From: Trema orientale
Lineage: Eukaryota; Streptophyta; Magnoliopsida; Rosales; Cannabaceae
Direction of reading: 5' to 3'
DNA: 64,000 nucleotides
NCBI GenBank assembly: GCA_002914845.1
Contig: JXTC01000511.1
Location: 144,426-208,425 of the forward strand
Notes under the pieces: model-generated
The model's input: only the letters and a program-made list of their open reading frames with translations
What the model was told of the DNA's origin: nothing
The model's database searches: none
Made by a program: the position numbers and the translations under genes
Shown here: positions 36,452 through 46,640 of the stretch, piece after piece
Layout of the letters: each line of letters starts with the position of its first letter
Position numbering within the stretch: the stretch's first letter is position 1

Positions 36452-37022
36452 AGCGTTTATGTTAATTTTTAATTTTTATTTTTAAATATTTATTTTGTGA
36501 GGTGCTTAGAGATATTAGATCAGCAAGTCTTATTATGGTTTGCTCAACGAGACTCGGAGTTATTTTATTGTGCATGGTGGAGATACAAGGAGTTGCTCAC
36601 GATTTGTCCGAATCATAGTTTCTCCCAGGAGTATCAAATATAAAACTTCCTCAAAAACCTTCGACCCAAAATAAGAATATGGGTGGAAAGAGGAAATAGT
36701 GCCACCTCTATCTACCAACTATCTATTGATGAAGTCTATTGGTTGTTGAAAGACATGGTCGACATTGACTATTAGAGTTGGAATTATATACCAAGCCACC
36801 TTGGTTTGGGAAATAATTCTAACATTTCGGCTTTATGGTGTGATACTCCACATCATCAAATGGGGCTTCCTCCCAACCTTGAATACCTTTTTGTACAATT
36901 TTTGGAGGAGACAAGATTTCGCCACGAGGATTGGGAGAGAACGGAGACCATTCGTAATTCACAATTTGAGTCTCTCTATGACTCCCTTGAAGCCGTGAGA
37001 AGAATGGTGGCTATAATACATG
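36452..37022 (+). mobile_element. Ty3/gypsy (Athila/Tat-like) internal sequence, fossil (first assembled copy)
   Basis: The same sequence as 38454-39024. It holds frames such as 36806-37022 (HHQMGLPPNLEYLFVQFLEE) that I take as part of a decayed gypsy internal region, because the continuation at 39025-41076 ends in a polypurine tract and LTR. Probably an assembly duplicate. Confidence 0.6.
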
Positions 37023-37023
37023 N
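37023..37023. other. Single-N assembly join between two 2-kb copies
   Basis: A lone N lies between 35022-37022 and 37024-39024, which match at a constant offset of 2002 with only a handful of substitutions (I noted four). See the finding on false duplication. Confidence 0.8.
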
Positions 37024-39024
37024 AGCTTGTTATACATTAAGTAAGGATGAGAAATATCGCTTTTGTGAGACTTTGGCAAAAATAAAAGTTCCAGATGGGT
37101 ATTCATCAAATATATTAAACTTAGTATCGATGAAGGACTTACGGCTAATTGGTCTTAAATCTCATGATTGTCATGTATTGATACAACAATTATTACCTAT
37201 TACGATGCGATCAATCTCACAAAAATATGTTAGAAAAGTGATAACAAGGTTGTGCTTATTCTTCAATGCCATTTGTCCAAAGACAATAGACGTGTCAAAG
37301 TTAGATAATTTGCAAAATGAGATTGTTAAAACGCTTTATTTATTTGAGCAATATTTTCCTCCATCTTTATTCGATATCATGATTCATGTAACAGCACATC
37401 TTATAGAGAAATAAGGTTGTGTGGTCTAGTTTATTTGCGATGGATGTATCCTTTTGAAAGATACATGAAAATCTTGAAAGGGTACGTTAGAAATCATAAT
37501 CGCCCAAAGGGTTGTATCGTCGAATGTTATATAGCAGAAGAAGCTAAAGAATTTTGTTCAGGATACATTGCCAATGCAGATACAATTGGAATTCCTAAAC
37601 CATGCCATAATGTAGAAGATGAAAATTGGGGTATAAGCAGTGGTCGTCTTGAGGTCATTAGTGAGGATGACTTGGAATTAGCTCATCGAAATATGTTGGA
37701 GAATAATATTGAAGTTCAATCCTTTATCAAGTTAGTAATTCTAATTTAAAATAATTTTTTCAACAGTATAAAATATTCTTTTGCTCATTATAAGATGCCT
37801 TTTATAGGGAGCATTTGGAGTGGTTAAAGTTAAAAAATCTATCTAAAAGACAAAAACTGATACAAGACGAACACCATTGAACATTCATAATTTGGTTTAA
37901 AGAAAAAGTAAATAACTAAACCTTTTCAATTTATTTGAATTCTGACAATGTATTTTCACTAATTATACGCCTTTGTAGGTTGACTTTGAGCTATTAAATC
38001 CTGCTCATACTGTTTCTAAAAACATAAGATGGATTTCTGAAGGTCCCTCACATCTAGCTATCAAACATGATGGTTATGTTATTAATGGTCGTCGTTTTAG
38101 TACTAGAGCACTTGATGAGAAAAGGGTTAACCAAAATAGTGAAATTAGTATTGTAGCTAAAATTATGCAATTTGCAAGTGCGAAAGACAAGAACCCAATT
38201 TATGGAGACATGACATTTTATGGTGTAATAAAAGAAATTTGGAAGCTTGACTATCGTGCATTAAAGATTCCTGTTTTCAAATGTGTGTGGGTTAAAAGTA
38301 ACCATGGAGTAAAACAAGATGAGTTAAGTTTCACCTTAGTTGACCTAAATAGATTAGGTCATAAGGATGACCCATTATTATGGCAACTCAAGCTCAGCAA
38401 GTATTCTACATTGAAGATTCACTTGATAATAGAGGATCTATAGTGCTTTCAACAGCGTTTATGTTAATTTTTAATTTTTATTTTTAAATATTTATTTTGT
38501 GAGGTGCTTAGAGATATTAGATCAGCAAGTCTTATTATGGTTTGCTCAACGAGACTCGGAGTTATTTTATTGTGCATGGTGGAGATACAAGGAGTTGCTC
38601 ACGATTTGTCCGAATCATAGTTTCTCCCAGGAGTATCAAATATAAAACTTCCTCAAAAACCTTCGACCCTAAATAAGAATATGGGTGGAAAGAGGAAATA
38701 GTGCCACCTCTATCTACCAACTATCTATTGATGAAGTCTATTGGTTGTTGAAAGACATGGTCGACATTGACTATTAGAGTTGGAATTATATACCAAGCCA
38801 CCTTGGTTTGGGAAATAATTCTAACATTTCGGCTCTATGGTGTGATACTCCACATCATCAAATGGGGCTTCCTCCCAACCTTGAATACCTTTTTGTACAA
38901 TTTTTGGAGGAGACAAGATTTCGCCACGAGGATTGGGAGAGAACGGAGACCATTCGTAATTCACAATTTGAGTCTCTCTATGACTCCCTTGAAGCCGTGA
39001 GAAGAATGGTGGCTATAATACATG
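37024..39024 (+). repeat. Second copy of 35022-37022 (CACTA-B plus gypsy sequence)
   Basis: Repeats the transposase frame from ACYTLSKDEKYRFCETLAKI, DUF4218 (37417-37749), DUF4216 (38165-38443) and the first part of the gypsy internal region. The frame 36806-37414 crosses the N and is an artefact of the join, not a fusion protein. Probably allelic or overlapping contig sequence rather than a true second copy. Confidence 0.85.
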
Positions 39025-41076
39025 CATAAGTTACAAATATTGATGAAAGCCACCATGAGGAGCCGAGCACAAGCGGTAGCATCTTGGGTTTGTTTGATGA
39101 TAATAACTCAAGTGAGGAGGAGAATCAAGACTGTATCAAGGAGGAGGAATCATAAGACAACACTTGTGAATCTTCACTCTTTGAGATCCAAATCATCATG
39201 CTGCCACCATTCATCAAAGATCACATCTATGATGATCCTATGTGGTGAATACCTCCTCTACCACCACTAGCACCGTTTATTCAAGCCCACCAAACACATG
39301 TACCAGTGCTGAGTTAAGTTGAGTGTACGAGACAAGTACTTCCATATATCACTAAGCTCGAGGGCGTTCAAAACTAAGACCCTTATGTTATGACACGTAT
39401 TATGGGCAAAAACTGCTATTTGATAAGCTTCACCAAGTTGTACATGAATAAAAATAAAGACGCAAATTGTGGAGAGGAGTCCTGCATCACCCAAGTTAGA
39501 GTCACTTGTCCCGGAGCACCACCCTTGCTGATCTTAATAGGAGGCGAGAATGTCTCACCTCTTTGGTACGTGTTCTTTTCCCTTGTGCTTACATTGAACT
39601 TCTAAATATTGAGAACATTGCCAATTTTGAGTTTGGATGTGAAAATACTTGTTAGTTAATTATTTGTTAAGTAAAGCTTCGCTTGTATATTAGTTGCCAT
39701 AATTTTCTTTCCATCACTTATGTAGTTTTAGGAATTTTTTTTCCTGCTTTTCTTTAGCTAGTTTAAATAAATTGTGAGTTTTGTTGAGATGAGATAACTT
39801 GTTATTGATGATGAGTTTAGTCACTAAATATTCTTTAAGTCTTTTCAAATACAATTCATTAAAATTATCTATGTGCTTGACTCGCATTAGTTGAACCTTA
39901 TTCTTAATTCTACATATTTGAGTACGATAATCATGATCACTTCACTCTTTAAGCTTTTGGAGAAAACTTCTATGCATTAGATAGGCATTGACATCTCATG
40001 AACTCTAGAACCCATATGAGTGAAGCTTGAGGTGAAATTCTATGTTAGGTGTCATTGGAGAAATAATTTAAGCCATCTTTGCACTGTTTGAGCCTTTCAA
40101 TCTAACCTTGATACATTACCATCTTAGTACACCCCCTTTGAGCCTATTTGTACGTTTCTTTTTTTGCCACATTTTAGCCAAGCTAAGTAATGACCACTGA
40201 CCTTTATCCTTTAAGCATGTTGATTGTTTTAAAGAGTTGATTTGTATTGTGTTCATGTTGGGAGGAAGGTGGTGTTATGAAGTATTGAAAATGAAAAAAC
40301 AAAAAAAAAACCAAAAAAAAGAGAAGTTCGGTGAAAATTTTGCATCCTTACCCTCTATTTTATTTTTCAACATTGAGGACAATGTTGATTTTGAATATAA
40401 GGGAGAGATTTTTTATTTTCATCCTTTTGTCTTATTTCTTATGTTTTATGTCAAAAGAAAAAAAAAATTAAATAAGTGTTTGGCAGAGTGCTAGTAGAAG
40501 AGAAATTTAGTTAAAAAGAAGTGTGGGAGTGCTATTTGGTATACCAAGGAATAACTCTATAAAGGTCCTAGATTAATGTGCTTAAGGGTGATTTGAATCT
40601 CAAATTTTTCCAAAATTATCTTACCTCTGTCCAAGCCAATATTACAAACTTAATAAAAGAGCTTTTGATCTCTGATGACATACTAATATATACTAGTGGA
40701 GAGCAACATAAGAAATAGGCATATAGTAATTATAAATTGCATTATATAGAGATCTTCTATTGCCTACTGAAACACACAAGTCTATCTGAAGTTCATTTTG
40801 TTAAATAATATTGATTTGCACACGTACACTTACATATTAAAAGTCTTGAATGGAGTTAAATTAATGCTTGAAGTTGAAAGTCTAGATAATCTTAATGTTT
40901 GTATTTTCTTTGAGCTTGGACTATTTTGTAGCTTCGGAGATACTTGCATGGTTTTTTATTCGATACGAAACTCACACTTTGCCGTTTATATGATTAGTAC
41001 TTGATTTGTGTTTTGCTTTTCTTTTTATTATTTTATTTTTCTTGAGGACAAGTAAATATTCGAGTTTAGGGGTATT
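39025..41076 (+). mobile_element. Ty3/gypsy (Athila/Tat-like) 3' internal region, fossil
   Basis: Continues the gypsy internal sequence. It has the two phrases typical of the 3' part of this lineage: an ACATTGAGGACAATGTTGAT stretch near 40370, and CTTGAGGACAAGTAAATATT followed by GAGTTTAGGGGTATT as a polypurine-tract region (41041-41076), immediately before an LTR. No intact domain is readable. It is heavily decayed. Confidence 0.6.
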
Positions 41077-41456
41077 TGATGAGTGATTAATTCACTCACA
41101 AATCAAATATCATTTAACTCAAATAATTGTAAGTTCTCAAACATTTTTGTTTGTTTGATGTGTTTTTTTATTTTTTATTTTTTTTGTAGTTCTTATGAAT
41201 AAATGAGAATTAAGATAAATTGGTGCCAAATATGAGTATTTCAACCCTAATAGATGAAAGTTGAGTCCCATATAAATGCAACGCAACAAAAACTAGGCAA
41301 AATAGAGTTAAAATGACAAAACGGTGCCCCCAAGAAGAAAAGCTATCGTACCAATTTTCTAGAACCAAGAGCACTGCGGCACTGTACAAGTAGCGCCACA
41401 ATGCTGCCTGGAAAATTGAGTTCCAGAGGCTAGAGTGCCGTGGTCAGCCAAAAACT

Positions 41457-43649
41457 TGTTATGGTATTTTTATACACAAGTGCACGTATCGAACAAGTAA
41501 TAAAGTGATGAATAAAGATATCATTCCCACAGAGAAATTGCTATAATTCGTTAAGTACTAACCTACACTAGTTATCAATTAAATTAAAAATTCTAAAATT
41601 AAAATTTAAACTAAAAGAAAACAAGAAAATAAATAAAATAAAGGGTTTTTGGCATGATCAGTCTCTGAATTTTCTGATGATTTGCAATGTATCCCCTGAA
41701 CTTTTTTTTTAGTAATTAAAACCCTGAATTTAGGATTTTTGGCATGATTAGCCCTTGAATTTTTTGTTGATTTGTAATGTATTCCCTGAACTTTTTTTTT
41801 GGCAATTAGGACCCTGAATTTAGCGTTTTTGGCATGATTAGCCCCTGAATTTTTCGCTGATTTACAATATATCCCCTGAGTTATGTGCAAATTTTTTAAG
41901 GGCATAATGGTTATCTCACTTGGTTTAGAGACAAAAATAACAAATGGGAGTTTAGAGGGGAAAAAAAAGTTTTGAAATTCAAATTTTTAAACAATTAAAG
42001 AATAAATTGCAAATTAACGAAAAATTCAGGGGCGAATCATGCCAAAAACCCTAAATTCAGGGTCATAATTGCCAAAAAAAAAGTCCATGGGATACATTAC
42101 AAAAAATTCTAAATTCAGGGTCCTAATTGCCAAAAAAAAAAGTTCAGGGGATGCATTGCAAATCATCGAAAAATTCAGAGACTAATCACGCCAAAAACCC
42201 TAAAATAAAATTAAAGAGCGCAAATAATTTTATCAAATCACCAATTAAAATAAACATAAGATTACAATTTTCACTCTACGTATGCCTAAATTACTAGTTA
42301 CCCCTTTTAAATTACTATTTAACCTGAATTGTCAATCAAGAACCCTTGTTTATCTACAAGCCTCTTCCGATAGTCATGTAGAAATATCTCCTCTAATTAA
42401 CTCACTATATTCCTATGTGAATTAGATTAAGAAAAGATTCATTAAGAGTAAGGCCTTTCAATAATTGCACATGTTATGTAGGTATATTCCTATCCTACAC
42501 AAACTCATATAAGAATAATCATGTGTTATTCTATCTAGGTCTAAATCTGAAATTCCTTTTCCAAGTTCATACAAATTACCAATATCAATTTAAGTGGTGA
42601 TCAAGCACTCAAAAGCATTAAGAACAAAATAGAATAAACAATTCGTAAATTAAATTACAAAAATCAAAGAGGTAACATCATAATTCAAACTACATATAGA
42701 GATCCCATTATAATCCTAGAAAATTAATTTAGTTCATAACTAAAATAACAAAACTAAAAATAAAAATTTACAACATAATGAAAAACTATAAAAAATAAAC
42801 AAACGAGAGTTTCATATAGTGCAGAATGATTGAGAATAATCGCAAGCCTCCTCTTCTAATTTGGCCTCCAATTGCTCTCTCTATTAATCTCTTCCCCTCT
42901 CTGGACTATTGTGTTTCTCTATCTAGAATGGTGTGTTTTTCCTTTTAGTCCCGTAGCCCTTTTATAGCTGATGGGAGTGAATTCACGTTCTCCAAGACAC
43001 CATTCTCATTGGTGGAAGATATGTGTCAATTTTTCCTTTTTTCTCTATCTCTGTTTCTTTCCTATTTCCCCACGTTCCTATTCAAAACTATAAGCTCGGC
43101 ACAAATCTCGTGTTTCATTGGCTGAAACAACAAAGAACTTTGACTAGTGATGTGGCAAAATCCGGTTGGAGCTGAAATCTGGTTGTACCATCGTGTGAAG
43201 CACCGGATCCGACCACCCTGAAGACTCCTGCTCCAACCATCAGATCGTGGGCCCCAGCTGTCCCCTCTCACAGCTATCCCACTCGCACGCTCGCGCGTGA
43301 ATCGCAAACGCGCATCTGAGCCGTTTGTTCGATTGATCCATCGGTTCGGATTTATTCCAGATTTTTCTTCTTTTCTGACTTTTTTCCTCTTTTTCTTTTA
43401 ACCTAAATCAAATCAAATTAAACCAAATCAAAAACCTAAATCTAATAAACATCTATTTTAAATTAAATTAACTTAACCAAATTAAATTAAAACACTTAAA
43501 CCTAATAAAATAAAATTAAATAAAGCTAAACCTAAACCAAAATAAAATAAAACAACTTAAATTACTAAAAATCTAAATTAAAATTACTCTAGGACACACA
43601 TTTTTAATAAGTAAAAAGTATAATTAACTCTATAAAAATAGAGTTATCA
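41457..43649 (-). mobile_element. Nested solo Ty3/gypsy LTR, different family
   Basis: The plus strand begins TGTTATGGTATTTTTATAC and ends AAAATAGAGTTATCA, so on its own strand it runs TGATAACTC...CCATAACA. It lies wholly inside the 41077-44190 LTR with no internal region, so it is a solo LTR. I could not find a clean 5-bp target duplication. A 558-bp foldback MITE is nested inside it. Frames such as 43062-43307 have no support. Confidence 0.7.
41643..42200. mobile_element. Mutator-type foldback MITE with tandem-repeat arms
   Basis: 558 bp, starting GGGTTTTTGGCATGATCAG and ending CTAATCACGCCAAAAACCC, flanked by a perfect 9-bp duplication TAAAATAAA (41634-41642 and 42201-42209). The 9-bp duplication points to the MULE superfamily. 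Each arm consists of about two to three head-to-tail copies of an 85-95 bp block (plus-strand copies start near 41643, 41729 and 41823; inverted copies fill the right half). No gene. Confidence 0.88.
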
Positions 43650-44264
43650 GACGCTTAGCGAGTTTTTAGGGCCAATCAACCCTTGATGCCATCTAAACGA
43701 ACGGTTGACATTCCACTCGACATAGGTCACCTTGGAGCCTCTTAAATACATCCCTAAGTCTCCATTTCATGGGTGGAAAGTTGGAGAGAAAACACAATAA
43801 AGAGAGCTCAAAAATCCTAGAGAGGAAGGAGCTTAGAGCAAAAACCCTAGAGAGATGCTTGAGAGAGTGGCTTGAAAATATTGATGCTTGAAGTTCTATC
43901 TCCACAAAAGAGTTTTCTCTTCCTCTTTCTCACCCTAATTTCATTTGAATTTTGTATTACACTTGAATATTGAATATATTTGGATATTTAAAATTATTGT
44001 TGAAATTAGTATTGGATTCTTCTATGTTGAACTAATTATTATATATTTGGAGAATGATGTAGCCTAAACTTTGATTCTATGTCTTGATTTCCAATATGTT
44101 CTTTGATATTGTTCTTGAATTTATTTATGCTATTCCATGCTTAATGCATCTCAACAAATTAGCTACTAGTTAGATAATTTGGTTTTTGAAAATCATACTT
44201 AATGATTTGATTTCCAATATGTTCTTTGATGTTGTTCTTATTTATGCGTTTGATAAAGAGTAGA

Positions 44265-44890
44265 TTATCCTATGATTGTTTCTAAAATTCCCTTTCTCAA
44301 GTGCCGAATTCTAGAAACTAAATCATCTAACTAGTAACTAATTAATTGAAAAGTATTAAGTATGGAATCACATAAATAAATTCAATAACAACATCAAAGA
44401 ACATATTGGAAATTAAAACATAGAATCAAAGTTTAAGCTACATCATTCCCCAAGAATATAATAATTAGTTCAACATAGGATAATCCAATACTAATTTCAA
44501 CAAAAATTTCAAATATCCAAATATATTCAATATTTAAGCATAATACAAAATTTAAATGAAATTAGGGTTAGAAAAAGGAAGAGAAAACTCTTTTATAGAG
44601 GTAGAACTTCAAGCTTCAATCTCTTCAAGCCACTCTCTCAAGCATCCTCTCTAAGGTTTTTTCTCCAAGCTCCATTCTCTCCAAGATTTTTGAGTTCTCT
44701 TTGTTGTATTTCCTCTCCAATTTTCTACCCATGAAATGGACGCTTAAGGATGTATTTAAGGGGCTCCAAGGTGAACTAAGCCGAGTGGAATGTCAACCAT
44801 TCGATCAGATGGTATTAAGGGTTGAGATTGGCCCTAAAAACATGCTAAGCGCTGCAGTGCTCTAGCCTTTGGAACTCAGTTTCCCTCATT
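44265..44890 (-). mobile_element. Inverted Ty3/gypsy LTR fragment
   Basis: Reverse complement of the 43650-44190 LTR sequence, starting about 70 bp after it ends. The two form an inverted repeat with arms of roughly 500 bp. The fragment ends within the LTR near CTAGCCTTTGGAACTC. Confidence 0.8.
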
Positions 44891-44899
44891 TACGAGGAT

Positions 44900-45172
44900 G
44901 AGGCAAATAAAACTTGAGTCTAGTTCATAATCACGAGGTATTTTAGAAACAAATTAAGATAAAATAATATTAAGAATCACTATATGTATTCCTAAAATGA
45001 GGTTAATAATGATGAATAATAGAATGAACAAAGTCAAACATGAACCTATTTCTCTTTTTTGTAACACTATTCTGCTGAGGTATGATTGGTGTTGAGAATT
45101 ATGAAATCTTCTGATGAGGAATCATTAAATGTATCTCAGTGACAACCACAATCATAAAATGAAAGTCTTTTA
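44900..45172 (-). mobile_element. Copia integrase fragment (first of two direct copies), fossil
   Basis: The minus strand carries a decayed copia integrase stretch. A near copy lies at 46375-46640 in the same orientation. Between them is the unidentified ORF, so the two fragments mark a tandem unit of about 1.47 kb. Confidence 0.6.
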
Positions 45173-46374
45173 TAGTTAACGAACCATATTTATCCATTAA
45201 GATAACTTCCTCTCATTATTATTAATGTCATGATTAAGTAAGCAGTAGATATGAGTTTCAAATTTTATAATTTGTAGATCTAATGATCCAAAGCAAATAC
45301 AAAGACTTTATTGAATAACCAAAAATTTAATTATTCAAAAATATTCAAAAGGTACTAAATAAATTTGCTAAAAATAAAAGAGCTACAATCCAAATAAGAA
45401 CTCAAACTCAGAAATAGTCTTTTATAAATAAAAGATTCTTTTCACTATTTCAGCTCATAAAGTCCTTTCGACTTCCATGTCTAAGCTATCTTCTATTCAA
45501 GCACTTTAATACCTTACAGAAAGCCACAAATATTGTTATTGCACAAGTATCAATGAAGAAATTATAAGCAATATGTTCGCAAGAAATATAAATACCTCTC
45601 GTAATTCTATTTCCAATATATAAAGAAAAGAGACCTCTTGAATATCAAGTCTATCTCTTTTCCTTATTCAAGCATCTTCAAAATACCTGTGTCAAGATCT
45701 TCATCTTTAAAATCTTTCATTTCTCTAATTATATCTATTATATAGTTAAAGATGTATTTTCTATGCTTAGGTATTTCTTTTCGAAACTGATGCCAAGGTT
45801 TTCTGAGTTTTTGATCTTGATATTCTTTCTCAATAAATCTAGAATACCTAATGTCTGTCTCTATATCCCCAAGTATGTTGTAAGCTTTGAATCTAAATTC
45901 AAGATTGTACTTATCAAACTTTTCAATAGTACTATCTATTACTCCATTTGGTGATTTCATATCAGGAAATATTTCGTTAAAAATTTTTCTCACGGAATCT
46001 AATTTATGAATATATTTCCTATTGAGTTCTATCATATAGTCCATCAAATAGCATTTTATAATTTCATTAGAATTCAAATGCTTGAAGTATTCTAACTTCT
46101 CATTGATTATTGAAAGTGTTTTGTGATAGGTTGTGGAGGCTCAGTACTCAAGAACCACTTGTGTTCAGTTCCTTTCTAATCTTTTAATATGGTTATCGTT
46201 GATTTAGGATCTTTAGACATTGTGCTTGAAAAACATGCATAAGTAAATGTCACATGTTACTTTTGAATAAAATCCTACGAGATGCATAAATGTAAATATA
46301 GATGTAGTTACCCATAAATACTACATTTTATTTAACGGTAATCTAACCCCAAATTAAGATATAGTTATCCATAA
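45173..46374 (-). pseudogene. Unidentified repeat-family ORF, copy 2 (uninterrupted)
   Basis: The frame 46077-45664 gives 137 residues, MNSNEIIKCYLMDYMIELNR ... GILKMLE, lysine/isoleucine-rich and probably helical. It has no signal peptide, membrane segment or recognisable motif. Upstream sequence to about 46240 continues the match to copy 1 and may hold an earlier exon (SKDPK...KDWKGTEHKW in copy 1). It is in the same orientation as the copia integrase fragments on both sides. This copy has neither the CACTA-A nor the hAT insertion seen in copy 1, so it serves as the empty site for both. It could be a retroelement gene or a captured host gene; I cannot assign a function. Confidence 0.6.
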
Positions 46375-46640
46375 AAACTTGAGTCTAGTCTATAATCACA
46401 AGATATTTTAGAAAAAAATTAAGATAAAACAATATTAAGAATCACTATATGTATTCCTAAAACGAGTTTAATAAAGATGAATAATAGAATGAACCAAGTC
46501 AAACAAGAATCTATTCTCTTTTCTGTAACACTATTCTGCTGAGGTATGATTGGTGTTGAGAATTGAGAAATCTTCTATTGAGAAATTATTCAATATATCT
46601 CAATGATAACTACCATCATTAAATGAAATAGTCTTTTATA
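46375..46640 (-). mobile_element. Copia integrase fragment (second direct copy), fossil
   Basis: The minus strand reads a short copia integrase landmark (STP..PQQN, then VTEK) near 46530. It is a near copy of 44900-45172. Its right end, AGTCTTTTATA, is cut by the start of CACTA-B at 46641, whereas the copy at 45172 continues into GTTAACGAAC. Confidence 0.65.

Larger units (their letters stand above)
41077..44190 (+). mobile_element. Ty3/gypsy 3' LTR, interrupted by another solo LTR
   Basis: Begins TGATGAGTGATTAATTC directly after the polypurine-tract region and is the same family as 14029-15991. The LTR sequence occupies 41077-41456 and 43650-44190; the middle is a nested minus-strand LTR (41457-43649). 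Beyond 44190 the LTR is scrambled and turns back on itself (see 44265-44890). Confidence 0.75.

Noticed and set aside
36806-37414. A 202-residue plus-strand frame fusing gypsy and transposase sequence
   Set aside because: It crosses the single N at 37023 and is an artefact of the join.
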